A stretch of 44,138 nucleotides of DNA, from positions 1 to 44,138 of the IMG/VR virus record IMGVR_UViG_3300020152_000009; one strand, given 5' to 3'. The notes under the pieces are model-generated. The model did no database searches and had not been told where the DNA came from. It saw only the letters and a program-made list of their open reading frames with translations. This DNA is from a virus. Of this stretch, positions 15,755 through 22,877 are shown piece after piece. The position numbers were made by a program, and so were the translations under genes. The first letter of the stretch is position 1, and each line of letters begins with the position of its first letter.

Positions 15755-15991
15755 TCAGTGCTGCGGTGGAGCCGGCAAAGGCAGCCAGTGGGTTGGCCGG
15801 ATGGCGTAGGACCAAAACCAGCCTTCAGTGTGCGGTTGGATTTTCCCCGGCCCATCTAGCGCCCATTCTGCCACGCCGTAATACACATCCTGCTCACCGT
15901 GCGGGCCTCGTGCAAAGGCAAGAAGCTGCCTGCCATCCCTCGGCGCCGTCTCAATCGGTTGCCAGTCCATCCCATCCTCGGGCGCGCCCAT
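15755..15991 (-). CDS. DUF551-like protein
   Basis: The 78-residue protein shows the DUF551 pattern: DWQPIETAPRDGRQLLAFA near the N terminus, a GVAEW motif, and a C-terminal THWLPLPAPP. DUF551 proteins are common in phage accessory regions and of unknown function. Its start directly adjoins the upstream stop at 15992. Confidence 0.7.
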   Translation of the reverse strand: MGAPEDGMDWQPIETAPRDGRQLLAFARGPHGEQDVYYGVAEWALDGPGKIQPHTEGWFWSYAIRPTHWLPLPAPPQH

Positions 15992-16345
15992 CTAGAAAGG
16001 CTCCTCTCCGATGGGGTAGGCCTCTGTCTCTGTAGGCAGGGGGCGTATGATCAGTTCTAGTTCGGCAATCCGGTTGAATGCCCAAATCAAGTCAGAGTGG
16101 ATGAAAGTTAGATCGTCGGAGCTGACTTTCACGTACGCATCGTGCCCGCAAAGGCGAAGCAGCCTCTCCAGCTTCTCGACGGAGGTCCGTCCGTCCTTGT
16201 CGTCAGCGGTCGAAGTGATTGCGTAGAGCGAGCGGATTGGCTGACCCTGTTCGCGGTAGTGCGAGATATCGTCTTCATTGACTGCCACCCACCCTTCTGT
16301 TGGGTGCTTTCTCTGCCATGCGGCTGGTTTTGGCTGGTAGCTCAT
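15992..16345 (-). CDS. Hypothetical phage protein (117 aa)
   Basis: ATG 16345 (MSYQPKPAAWQRKHPTEGW) is chosen because GGGAGA lies upstream; a TTG at 16360 lies in that region. The opening 'AWQRKHP..GWVAVNEDD' resembles small phage proteins that carry an AWR/W-type motif and are of unknown role. A second part (LERLLRLCGHDAYVKV to FNRIAELELIIRPLP) is helical. Confidence 0.62.
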   Translation of the reverse strand: MSYQPKPAAWQRKHPTEGWVAVNEDDISHYREQGQPIRSLYAITSTADDKDGRTSVEKLERLLRLCGHDAYVKVSSDDLTFIHSDLIWAFNRIAELELIIRPLPTETEAYPIGEEPF

Positions 16346-16572
16346 TCGGTCTTCTCCCAATTCGTCTCATCAGCCAGTGTCGCGCTGCGCGTGATTTCAT
16401 CCCAGATGACATACTGCCCAGCGAACAGCAGCGGCACGGTATGAGCGACAAACATGCGCCCGCGTCCGTAGCCTTCCAAGGGTGATATGATGCACCGTGG
16501 CCCGGTGATGCGGTCAACGTGCCCATTAGACACCACAACGGCCTTGTGCTTGTATCGGTCCAGATAGGCCAT
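16342..16572 (-). CDS. Hypothetical protein (76 aa)
   Basis: This is a compact beta-rich protein (HKAVVVSNGHVDRITGPRC, MFVAHTVPLLFAGQYVIWDE) without a recognisable family. Its start shares one base with the upstream stop and its stop overlaps the next start, so it is co-translated with the cluster. Confidence 0.62.
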   Translation of the reverse strand: MAYLDRYKHKAVVVSNGHVDRITGPRCIISPLEGYGRGRMFVAHTVPLLFAGQYVIWDEITRSATLADETNWEKTE

Positions 16573-17036
16573 CAGCGCCCTACCTTCTTAAGTGCCTCGT
16601 CAGCCACGATGGCTAACTGGTAGGCCTTGTCACCCTCAACGAATTCGCGTTTCACGAAATCACGGATGGTGGCCATGTCGTAGACAAGGTCTTCGAGCGC
16701 ATCACTCATCCCTCCGCCAGCCCTAATCATTGCCGCATAGATATCTCGGGCATGGCTTTCGGGGGCATTGGGACGCTGGGCTGTCATTGCGTATTCCATT
16801 GCGCCAGCTTGCAGCATTGTTTCGCTTGCCACTGCGGGAGGAACCTTCAGCAGGTCAGCGCGGATAAATTCGCAATCGCTGTGGTAGATCTTGGACTCCG
16901 ACCAAGTTGCCAGGGTCATGGCCTCGAAACCTTGGCCGTAGCTACCTTCCTCCGAAGCCCAGATGCGCCAGGGGAAATTGTTGGCCACTCCCTTGACGGA
17001 GGCCGTACCCATCAGGTCGACAGAACGTTTTGTCAT
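16572..17036 (-). CDS. Hypothetical protein, first gene of the attP-side cluster
   Basis: The protein has 154 residues from the third of three consecutive ATGs (17036), at the best distance from GGAG. Domains are not recognised; the N-terminal half is beta-like (FPWRIWASEEGSYGQGFEAM) and the C-terminal half helical (ALEDLVYDMATIRDFVKREF). It is the first gene downstream of attP on the minus strand, about 105 bp from the tRNA-like core, so in a prophage it would lie directly behind the restored host tRNA-Gln gene. Confidence 0.62.
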   Translation of the reverse strand: MTKRSVDLMGTASVKGVANNFPWRIWASEEGSYGQGFEAMTLATWSESKIYHSDCEFIRADLLKVPPAVASETMLQAGAMEYAMTAQRPNAPESHARDIYAAMIRAGGGMSDALEDLVYDMATIRDFVKREFVEGDKAYQLAIVADEALKKVGR

Positions 17037-17050
17037 CATCATCTCCGACT

Positions 17051-17069
17051 GTGCCGGTTTTCGTGCGGC
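17051..17069 (+). repeat. Left arm-type direct repeat flanking attP
   Basis: GTGCCGGTTTTCGTGCGGC matches 17251-17269 at 17 of 19 positions in the same orientation. The two copies lie about 105 and 95 bp from the centre of the tRNA-like core. This is the arrangement expected for integrase arm-binding sites. Confidence 0.6.
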
Positions 17070-17141
17070 AGTCGTGCACAGCCTGTTCCGCTGTGTCCGC
17101 GTTTTCCGCAACGCTAACCCGTTGATTTGTCAGGAAATTGA

Positions 17142-17187
17142 TGGCTGGGGAACCTGGATTCGAACCAAGATTGACGGAGTCAGAGTC
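17142..17187 (-). other. attP: attP core: 3' part of tRNA-Gln(CTG)
   Basis: On the minus strand the segment runs from the anticodon arm (GGACTCTGACTCC, loop CTCTGAC with anticodon CTG) through a T-arm (GGTTCGAATCC) to an encoded CCA. That is the 3' part of a bacterial tRNA-Gln gene, but the 5' half is absent. It sits 24 bp beyond the integrase stop. Tyrosine integrases commonly recombine inside tRNA genes and restore the tRNA with phage sequence, so this is the expected attachment core. The limits are set by where the tRNA-like pairing fails and are approximate. Confidence 0.9.
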
Positions 17188-17210
17188 CAGCTCTCTATTT
17201 CCTTAAGTAT

Positions 17211-18278
17211 CTATTCTGCCGTCTTTTTCTTCCGTTGTCCACCTGTCCGTGTGCCGGGTTTTGTGCGGCTCACATCTTGCGCAACGGTTTCCTCATCGAG
17301 GAACGCATAGTGCTTTTCGGTCACGGCGATGCTGCTGTGACCCAGGAGCTTGGAAACTTCCTCCATCGACCGGCGGTCGCGCTGGAGCCATCGACACCCA
17401 GCGGTGCGGCGCAGATCGTGCCAGCTCATCTTTGCGATGCCGGCGCGGCGAATAGCCGAACGCAGCCCGTTGTCAAATGTGGTGAAGCGCGAACCGTCAT
17501 CGTGGGCGAACACATAGAACGACTGGTTATTGGCCTTGATGCGCTGTGCCAGTATTTGTGCCGACCGAGCGGGCAGGGGCACCCAGCGCTTCTTCCCCGA
17601 CTTCGTGTCCTCGGTGGTTTCGATCATGCCCCGCTTGAGGTCAACCTGTGTGCGCAAGAGCGATAGCTGCTCCTCCTTGCGCAGGCCCGTATCAATGGCC
17701 ACACAGATCGCGTCGCGCGTCAAACCGCCGGCCGCCGCCAGTAGCTTCTCCTCCTCCTCTACCGACAGATACCGCCGCTTGCCGGGCGACTCCACAAGGC
17801 CGCGTTTCGCGCGCCGCTTGAGGAAGCCTGGGACCGGGCTCTTGCCGTCATCGAGCCATTCCTTGTCCTCGCAAAAGGAGAAGATGGACGAGAGGCAGGC
17901 GAGGTCGCGCCGAATGGTTGGCGCCGAAGTGCCCATGGCCCTGCGCTGGCTTTCGAAGGCGGACAACTCCTCCCGGCCTACAGCGTCCATCGTCAGATCC
18001 CCGAAGTGGTCCGACAGCCATTTGAGGCTGACGCCGTAGCGGGTCGCTGAGGATGGTTTCAGGGTGGGCAGGTATTCCACTATGAACGCTCGCGCTGCCG
18101 TGCCGAACGGAATTCGAGAACGCCCGCCCCAGCCCGTTGCGTCGAGTTCATCGAGCCAGACCCGGAGACGCTTTTCAGCAGTTGGTCTATCTCGTGTCGA
18201 GAGAGACTTCCGGAATTCCTTGTTGTCGCGCTGCGCCCGCGCCCACCACGTTTTCCCGCGCTTATAGATGGTTGCCAT
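17211..18278 (-). CDS. int: Tyrosine recombinase (phage integrase)
   Basis: The protein has 355 residues. ATG 18278 (MATIYKRGKTWW) has GGGAGG upstream; ten upstream in-frame codons are not needed. The N-terminal region carries an arm-binding-like domain (KTWWARAQRDNKEFR) and a core-binding SAM-like domain. The catalytic residues are visible: Arg in DTGLRKEEQLSLL, His-x-x-Arg in MSWHDLRRTAGCRWL, His in LLGHSSIAVTEKHYA and the Tyr of that last motif. It integrates and excises the phage at attP, which is 24 bp downstream. In a prophage it reads toward the attachment site. Confidence 0.93.
   Translation of the reverse strand: MATIYKRGKTWWARAQRDNKEFRKSLSTRDRPTAEKRLRVWLDELDATGWGGRSRIPFGTAARAFIVEYLPTLKPSSATRYGVSLKWLSDHFGDLTMDAVGREELSAFESQRRAMGTSAPTIRRDLACLSSIFSFCEDKEWLDDGKSPVPGFLKRRAKRGLVESPGKRRYLSVEEEEKLLAAAGGLTRDAICVAIDTGLRKEEQLSLLRTQVDLKRGMIETTEDTKSGKKRWVPLPARSAQILAQRIKANNQSFYVFAHDDGSRFTTFDNGLRSAIRRAGIAKMSWHDLRRTAGCRWLQRDRRSMEEVSKLLGHSSIAVTEKHYAFLDEETVAQDVSRTKPGTRTGGQRKKKTAE
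17251..17269 (+). repeat. Right arm-type direct repeat flanking attP
   Basis: GTGCCGGGTTTTGTGCGGC is the partner of 17051-17069 (17 of 19 identical, same orientation). It lies inside the 3' end of the integrase gene, as many phage arm sites do. Confidence 0.55.
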
Positions 18279-18466
18279 GTTGCCTCCCGCACCGTCGAGC
18301 GGTACCATTTCTCAAAGACGGCGCGATCAAACAGCCAGTGCCCTTTCGGGCCGGACGGCTGGTAAGCGCCTGGCACTCGACCGTGCGCAGCCTGCCGTAT
18401 CCAGTGCCGAGCCGTAAAGCCGAATTCGGAAGCGATGATCGAGGCAGATACCGGACGCGCTACCAT
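18080..18466 (-). CDS. Excisionase/HTH DNA-binding protein overlapping int
   Basis: The protein has 128 residues from ATG 18466, with AAGGAG at correct spacing. Residues 5-55 (ASIIASEFGFTARHWIRQAA, then GHWLFDRAVFEKWY) form a winged-helix domain as in MerR-like excisionases and HTH_17 proteins. The second half is basic and low-complexity and overlaps the integrase gene by 199 bp in another frame. An xis-int overlap is common in phages. The role as excisionase is inferred from fold and place. Confidence 0.68.
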   Translation of the reverse strand: MVARPVSASIIASEFGFTARHWIRQAAHGRVPGAYQPSGPKGHWLFDRAVFEKWYRSTVREATWQPSISAGKRGGRGRSATTRNSGSLSRHEIDQLLKSVSGSGSMNSTQRAGAGVLEFRSARQRERS

Positions 18467-18561
18467 CCCATCTCCTTCCCCACCCAAACAACAGCAAGGA
18501 CTATTACCAGCCATATCGTCCATGTGAGGGCTTTGCGACGGGTGGGGCGGGGGAGGCTCAT
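18460..18561 (-). CDS. Tiny single-pass membrane protein (33 aa)
   Basis: ATG 18561 to TAG 18460 encodes 33 residues: a basic start (MSLPRPTRRKALT) and a hydrophobic helix (WTIWLVIVLAVVWV) ending in KEMGW. The start shares ATGA with the upstream stop, and the end overlaps the start of the HTH gene by 7 bp. GAGGGTGAG precedes it. Such small proteins recur throughout the early operon; the function is unknown. Confidence 0.62.
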   Translation of the reverse strand: MSLPRPTRRKALTWTIWLVIVLAVVWVGKEMGW

Positions 18562-18761
18562 GGCTCACCCTCTAGAGCTGCGCGGCCGGCGTCTGTAAGA
18601 GAGAAATCGAGTATTCGACCGTCAGCACCGCCATGATGACGCACGAGCTTGTTCTCGACGGCCCATCCGTAGCCAATCTCCCTGACTATCGGGAATACAT
18701 CGTCACCGTCTCTGACGCCTTCAAGGAACCGAATTTCGTCGGTCGTCAGGGCCTTACCCAT
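18558..18761 (-). CDS. Small winged-helix-like protein (67 aa)
   Basis: The protein begins MGKALTTDEIRFLEGVRDGD and ends LTDAGRAALEGEP, the wording of a small winged-helix or phage regulatory domain (a 'sLTdaGraal' motif). GGAGGGG precedes the ATG. It may be a regulator or merely a structural helix bundle. Confidence in the gene is high, in the function low. Confidence 0.65.
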   Translation of the reverse strand: MGKALTTDEIRFLEGVRDGDDVFPIVREIGYGWAVENKLVRHHGGADGRILDFSLTDAGRAALEGEP

Positions 18762-19179
18762 TCACCCCTCCTGTTGAGAGGGTCTTGCGGCGATAGGCCC
18801 CGGCAATGCGGATCAGCCGCACAGTGTCAGGGTCAATCGGCCCTTCGGGGTCGAAACCAGCAATCTCGGCTATTGTCGCCCTTGCTTCTGCAAGGAGACG
18901 TTCAGCGGTTTCGATCTGGTCCCATTTGGCGAGCGCGTCGGCGCCGTGTAGATGCAGCGCGTTCCGGATCGACAGCTTGGGGATGCCCCCGCGCAGCATG
19001 TTTGCGTGGACGGACTCCGGCGTAGCGATTGCAGCGCGCAGTTCCTCGTTCTCCGCTACGAGAGACGAGATAAGGGTTGCGGCTTCGGACATGGCAGCGC
19101 TCGCTAGACCACGCTCGTCGGACAGATACTGCCATTCCGTCGCAAGCTGACCCAGCCTCTCTACGATTTCACTGGTCAT
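18754..19179 (-). CDS. Hypothetical helical protein (141 aa)
   Basis: ATG 19179 (MTSEIVERLGQLATEW) overlaps the upstream tiny gene as ATGA. Residues 10-55 contain a long helix (ASAAMSEAATLISSLVAENE, then EELRAAIA) suggestive of a coiled coil. The C terminus includes AERLLAEARATIAEIAGFDP. The 'I..L..e...L...' pattern is typical of phage proteins of unknown function. Confidence 0.62.
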   Translation of the reverse strand: MTSEIVERLGQLATEWQYLSDERGLASAAMSEAATLISSLVAENEELRAAIATPESVHANMLRGGIPKLSIRNALHLHGADALAKWDQIETAERLLAEARATIAEIAGFDPEGPIDPDTVRLIRIAGAYRRKTLSTGGVNG

Positions 19180-19289
19180 GGCAGCACCAGCAGGACGAGG
19201 ACCACCAGCGTAACGAGTACGCACCCCACGCCAACGACAAGGGGGAGGATGCTGTGCTTATGGCGCGGTTGTTCGGATGCGCGGGTCAT
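19176..19289 (-). CDS. Tiny single-pass membrane protein (37 aa)
   Basis: ATG 19289 to TGA 19176 encodes 37 residues: a polar N terminus (MTRASEQPRHKHSIL) and a long hydrophobic helix (VGCVLVTLVVLVLLVL). Both ends overlap neighbours as ATGA, strong support for a translated gene. The function is unknown. Confidence 0.65.
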   Translation of the reverse strand: MTRASEQPRHKHSILPLVVGVGCVLVTLVVLVLLVLP

Positions 19290-19528
19290 GGCTGGGGCTC
19301 CGACTTAGCTTGCTGCTGCTCCCGAAGGATGGCGCGCGCGCGGCCCAGAGCGACTTCTGCGTCAAGCATTGCGTTGGCAAAGAACTCGACGGCATTATCC
19401 CGCTCAATGCTGTCCTTGTCGGAGTAGCAATCATCGACCTCGGAATACACGGCATGGGAGAGGCTTAGGGCCTTCTCCATGCGCGATACCCATGACCGCG
19501 CCTTCGCAATGGTGATCCTCTTTGCCAT
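19286..19528 (-). CDS. Hypothetical helical protein (80 aa)
   Basis: ATG 19528 (MAKRITIAKARSW) has AGGA upstream. The rest is helical, with an acidic stretch (YSEVDDCYSDKDSIERDNAV) and a basic helix (LGRARAILREQQQAKSEPQ). It is translationally coupled to the tiny membrane protein. No family is recognised. Confidence 0.6.
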   Translation of the reverse strand: MAKRITIAKARSWVSRMEKALSLSHAVYSEVDDCYSDKDSIERDNAVEFFANAMLDAEVALGRARAILREQQQAKSEPQP

Positions 19529-19533
19529 TGTTC

Positions 19534-20052
19534 CTAGCCCTTCTTGTTGAGTTGAAGGGCTGAGGTGAGGGCGGCGCGAGCCTTGGCGCGATACTTCTCG
19601 GGATGGTAGTCCTTTTGGCCAAAGCGCTCCCATTTGTCCTGCGGATAGTCGAAGCGGAACAGCCCAACGGCGGCTGCTTCAACCTGCTCATCCGTCACCT
19701 CTGCTGGTGAGGGCGGGGAGGCGTAGAGGGGGCGGCTTTGTGCCCAAACGTTGTCGAAGTCGCGTTCGCGCTCCTGAATGAACTCCGCTTCCGATAGAGT
19801 GCAAAACTCCCACTCGGTCCAGTGTTCACCTGGTTCAAACAGAGCCACCGAACTACGCTTCTGCCACGCTACCGGCTCGGCCTTCACCACCATTTCTGTA
19901 TTAGGGGTACGGGAGGCGAAGAACGACATGATAGCCTCGGCCAAATAGCCGGCGCTCTTTTCGTTGTTGCCATCTATCCTGCGGATTTCCTGCGCCAGAT
20001 CATCGACGCTTACCGGGCTAACAGCACTGTCTCTGGTGGGGGTAGGGGTCAT
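19534..20052 (-). CDS. Hypothetical phage protein with W/Y-rich core (172 aa)
   Basis: The core AWQKRSSVALFEPGEHWTEW followed later by SRPLYASPPSP matches a common phage pattern in which 'W..r.....W' is followed by 'pLY..PP'. The C-terminal part (VEAAAVGLFRFDYPQDKWER) is helical. The function of this family is not known. It overlaps its upstream neighbour by 4 bp. Confidence 0.62.
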   Translation of the reverse strand: MTPTPTRDSAVSPVSVDDLAQEIRRIDGNNEKSAGYLAEAIMSFFASRTPNTEMVVKAEPVAWQKRSSVALFEPGEHWTEWEFCTLSEAEFIQERERDFDNVWAQSRPLYASPPSPAEVTDEQVEAAAVGLFRFDYPQDKWERFGQKDYHPEKYRAKARAALTSALQLNKKG

Positions 20053-20477
20053 GACGAAGCTCCCTGAGCAATGAGGGCTGAAAGCAGGGCGGTGAGAACG
20101 GCGAGAGGCAGCGTCGGCGCCTCCTCCTCAGCCAATTCCGCACCCTCCCCACTCAGGCTGGAATAGATAGCGCAAGCGCCTAACGGCTCATCTGGCGTTT
20201 CTCGTCCCATCCCGATGATGTAGCCGCACCCCGGCAGCTTCCGTTCGACAAGGGCAACGGCAGCGTCGATAGAAGATGTCGGCCGTGCCGCGCCGAAGAT
20301 GCCAACACCTGGAGGGTCGCGGCGCTCGCCCTTTGCTCCGTACATCCATGGCTGGCGGTCCCGTCCGCGCTTCTCGTATGTCCAGCCGTCGATGATGCAA
20401 AGAATGTCGCGGTCTAGAACCTTGTCCGGCCCCGTTGCCGCCTTCACGCGTTCCAGCAATTCCGTCAGGTCGCTCAT
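20049..20477 (-). CDS. Hypothetical phage protein (142 aa)
   Basis: The opening TELLERVKAATGPDKVLDRD is a pattern seen in many phage accessory proteins ('LLeRve.AtGpdreLD'). The middle contains SSIDAAVALVERKLPGCGYI. The C terminus is Ala/Leu-rich (LAVLTALLSALIAQGASS). No biochemical role is known to me. It adjoins the nuclease gene without a gap. Confidence 0.65.
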   Translation of the reverse strand: MSDLTELLERVKAATGPDKVLDRDILCIIDGWTYEKRGRDRQPWMYGAKGERRDPPGVGIFGAARPTSSIDAAVALVERKLPGCGYIIGMGRETPDEPLGACAIYSSLSGEGAELAEEEAPTLPLAVLTALLSALIAQGASS

Positions 20478-20966
20478 CTACTCTGATCCTATGGTTCGCA
20501 TGGCTCCACGAGCCGGGGAGGCGATCTTGCGGCCCTTGGGCCAAGCGTCTTTTCGCTGGGGAATGGGGCGGTCGGAGGCGGGGATGGCCTTGCGCTCCGC
20601 CTTTGGCTTGCGGGCGGGCACAGGGCGCTCGCTTGAGAGGCGTTCGGGGTCGCGGGGCACGACGATCACGCCGGTAATGATACGGCGCACGTAGCTCTCG
20701 CAGACGCCCTGCAAGACGCATTCGAGCAGCGTATCGGTGCTGATCAGCGGGCGGGTGCCGTGGCCAACGTCATAATAGCGATGGCAATCGGAACAGCCGT
20801 CGAAGCCGAGCACGTCATGAGCCTTGACGCCGGCACCCTTGCCGAATGCCGATCCGTTAAGGTGGCACCAGACAGTGGTTTCCGCATTGCCGTTGCAGAT
20901 GCCAGGGAAGCGGGCAGAGCAGGGCGCGCCACGAGCTGCGCCGATGACCTTCTGAGAGCGGATCAT
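20478..20966 (-). CDS. DUF1364/YbcO-like putative nuclease
   Basis: The 162-residue protein matches the DUF1364 pattern: RGAPCSARFPGICNGNAETT, a conserved His in WCHLNGSAFG, then KAHDVLGFDGCSDCHRYYDV. The Cys residues (PC, IC, CSDC) and His suggest a zinc-containing HNH/endonuclease VII-type fold, as in lambda YbcO. The C-terminal 50 residues are basic and Pro-rich. Its neighbour NinB also belongs to the lambda recombination (nin) group, so a role in Holliday-junction or DNA processing is likely. The exact activity is not shown. Confidence 0.75.
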   Translation of the reverse strand: MIRSQKVIGAARGAPCSARFPGICNGNAETTVWCHLNGSAFGKGAGVKAHDVLGFDGCSDCHRYYDVGHGTRPLISTDTLLECVLQGVCESYVRRIITGVIVVPRDPERLSSERPVPARKPKAERKAIPASDRPIPQRKDAWPKGRKIASPARGAMRTIGSE

Positions 20967-21361
20967 GCTGCCACCTCACGGTCATCTTGGAACTGGACGC
21001 CATGCTCGGCGCCGAAGGCGTGGATGATCTCGATGAGGTCGGAAAATTCGGCCTTGGTCAGATCCGATGAGGACCGCCCCAGGTTGACGAAGCCATTGCC
21101 GGTTATGTTCGGCACAATGCGCAGCTCGCGCTTGAGGGCGTCGAGGAAGACCAACTTCCAATCTTCCGTGTTCAGCTTCTGACCGTGCCAGAGAAGCTGC
21201 TGCGAAACCTCGGTGAGCATCGCCCAGAACTTGGAATTCTGGTCGTCGGTGCGCTTGGCCTCTTTCAGCTCGACACGAGTGCCGGCATCGACGTTCATCA
21301 CCCACTTGCAGACCTTCTGGCGGTCTGCCGTGGTGCGGAGTGTAACGGCTACTCGGCTCAT
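20963..21361 (-). CDS. ninB: NinB/Orf-like recombination mediator
   Basis: The 132-residue protein contains the NinB signature RTDDQNSKFWAMLTEVSQQL, then WKLVFLDALKRELRIVPN and later SDLTKAEFSDLIEIIHAFGA. NinB (lambda Orf) binds single-stranded DNA and loads or modulates the recombinase in phage homologous recombination. It is followed by a DUF1364 gene and preceded by an annealing protein, forming a recombination set. Confidence 0.87.
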   Translation of the reverse strand: MSRVAVTLRTTADRQKVCKWVMNVDAGTRVELKEAKRTDDQNSKFWAMLTEVSQQLLWHGQKLNTEDWKLVFLDALKRELRIVPNITGNGFVNLGRSSSDLTKAEFSDLIEIIHAFGAEHGVQFQDDREVAA

Positions 21362-21371
21362 CGGATTGATC

Positions 21372-21395
21372 GGCTGGCCTTATTAGGTGCCAGCC
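21372..21395 (-). other. Intergenic stem-loop upstream of ninB
   Basis: A perfect 7-bp stem GGCTGGC / GCCAGCC with a 10-nt loop fills the 46-bp gap between the annealing-protein gene and ninB. On the minus-strand mRNA the only ribosome-site-like AAGG lies at its 3' flank. It may tune translation of NinB or be a processing site. The only other gap of similar kind, 24581-24604, has a similar 7-bp stem with a 10-nt loop. Confidence 0.5.
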
Positions 21396-21407
21396 GCCCT
21401 CTTGGGA

Positions 21408-22148
21408 TTAGGCGGTGATATTGCGGACGGCCTCTTGCGTGGCCGGCGGGAGATCGCTGAAAGGAATTTGCCCTTCGAGGTCATCGAAATTCGGGGCAAC
21501 GGCAGGCTTGGTCAGCTCGGCCTTGCGAGCGTCTTTCGCGGCAATGAGGTCTTCGCCGTCCTGCCTGGAGAGTGACTTGTCCGCCTTCGCTGCGACGAAA
21601 GCCGTTTGCAGGGCATCCAGTGTCTTGGCGCCCGAGATTGCTGACAGGTGCTTGGAGTACGTGCTTGCCGGCGCAACCGGCTCTGCGGCGGCAGCAGCCT
21701 CGTTCTTGAGGTCATTGACGTACTTGCTGTCGTCGTATCGCCCCATGAAGATGTCGCCGGCAAAGCCGATCATCGAGAGCGCCTTGACCAGCGCGTCAGT
21801 CACGGATTTCTTCGGCGCGTCCTCATCGGTGAACGGCTTACCGCTCGACCTAGTGCCGCTGAACTGGGTGCCGCCGATATGCTCGACCTCGCCGCGCTCG
21901 CCGTTCCACTTGAACCAGACCTTGACGCGGGCAATGTGCATGCGCTCGCCGCCGGCACCTTCTTCGATGCGCTCATCTTCGATAGTGAAACCCCAGCCGA
22001 TACCGACAGGGCCGAACGTTTCGGTAGCCTTGTGGATGAGGTAGTGGGGCTTGGGGGACGTACCCTGATAGCTCTTGCCGGTGATGGCCTTTACATGGTT
22101 CGGGTCGGTCTTTTGGACCTTCTCCCATAGAGCGAGATTGTCGGTCAT
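21408..22148 (-). CDS. Rad52-superfamily single-strand annealing protein (Sak3-like)
   Basis: The 246-residue protein has a characteristic core: HYLIHKATETFGPVGIGWGF, then DEDAPKKSVTDALVKALSMI and GFAGDIFMGRYDDSKYV. Phage annealing proteins of this group (Sak3/Rad52-like) carry this 'KKSvTDALvKAlSmiGf' segment. The last 90 residues are a linker-rich tail ending near QIPFSDLPPATQEAV, the acidic end typical of SSB-like partners. It pairs complementary strands during recombination. The exact subfamily needs a profile search. Confidence 0.65.
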   Translation of the reverse strand: MTDNLALWEKVQKTDPNHVKAITGKSYQGTSPKPHYLIHKATETFGPVGIGWGFTIEDERIEEGAGGERMHIARVKVWFKWNGERGEVEHIGGTQFSGTRSSGKPFTDEDAPKKSVTDALVKALSMIGFAGDIFMGRYDDSKYVNDLKNEAAAAAEPVAPASTYSKHLSAISGAKTLDALQTAFVAAKADKSLSRQDGEDLIAAKDARKAELTKPAVAPNFDDLEGQIPFSDLPPATQEAVRNITA

Positions 22149-22651
22149 TTCGTCCTCACGGTAATGCTGGCTTCGCCCTTCACCAGAGCGGCGCCAGGTA
22201 CGGCCTCGCCCCTCTTGAGCGAAGCGAGGATTGCCGCCTTGTCGGGCTGGCGAACGAGCGTGTAGAAGCCCTGCGGCAGATCATCGGAGTCGATGATCTC
22301 CACGCCGTCCCGCCCGCTGGTGAGGCTCACGGTAGCCTCGGGCAGCACGACCCGCTCCTGCTTGGCTGCGGTGAGCAACTGGCGCATTAAGCGGCTGATG
22401 AAGTCCTCCCGGCGTTCCCAGCGGCGATCACGCTCGGACAGGTCGGCGCGGCGGTCCTTCATCCCGGCCCGCATGGCTTTTGCCTCAAGCCGATGATCGT
22501 TCAGCCGGGACATGACCGAGTGCAGTCCGGTGGAGCCTTCCAGCATGTCGGCGCGCAAAGCCTCATCGTCCCGCAGATCGGGGAATTCGGTGAGCAGGGC
22601 GTCGATTTCGCGCTCAACCGACTTGGCATCGAGTAGAATGAAATCAGCCAT
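22145..22651 (-). CDS. Gp157-family phage protein
   Basis: The 168-residue protein from ATG 22651 matches the siphovirus Gp157 family: an N-terminal helical half (AKAMRAGMKDRRADLSERDR, RRWERREDFISRLMRQLL) followed by a beta part (VVLPEATVSLTSGRDGVEII) and LPQGFYTLVRQPDKAAIL. Gp157 proteins commonly occur next to annealing proteins and are implicated in resistance to host restriction or in recombination, without certain function. The start overlaps the preceding gene by 8 bp. Confidence 0.78.
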   Translation of the reverse strand: MADFILLDAKSVEREIDALLTEFPDLRDDEALRADMLEGSTGLHSVMSRLNDHRLEAKAMRAGMKDRRADLSERDRRWERREDFISRLMRQLLTAAKQERVVLPEATVSLTSGRDGVEIIDSDDLPQGFYTLVRQPDKAAILASLKRGEAVPGAALVKGEASITVRTK

Positions 22652-22877
22652 GATGCGGCCTCGCCGGCACGATGTCATAGCCAAGCCGCTGGGCGACTTC
22701 CTCAAGGTCCAGGATCGCGGCGCGGACGTTGACCCGCCTTGCATCACTGCCTTCGGTCTGGACCGATCCGCGGTAGCAATGCTCCACCAGGTTGAGCGCA
22801 TGCATGTGCGCAATGGTGAGCTTGCCGGCGGTTGGTTCGATTGCTTCAACGGCTTTTAACTGTGCGCGGGCGTTCAT
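22644..22877 (-). CDS. Hypothetical protein (77 aa)
   Basis: The protein is helical (MNARAQLKAVEAIEPTAGKL, then MHALNLVEHCYRGSVQ and AAILDLEEVAQRLGYDIVP). No domain is recognised. It overlaps both neighbours, which supports translation within the operon. Confidence 0.6.
   Translation of the reverse strand: MNARAQLKAVEAIEPTAGKLTIAHMHALNLVEHCYRGSVQTEGSDARRVNVRAAILDLEEVAQRLGYDIVPARPHHG

Noticed and set aside
18279-18308. Longer integrase start at 18308.
   Set aside because: The ATG at 18278 has GGGAGG at the right distance and begins the typical integrase N terminus; the ten extra codons have no ribosome site.
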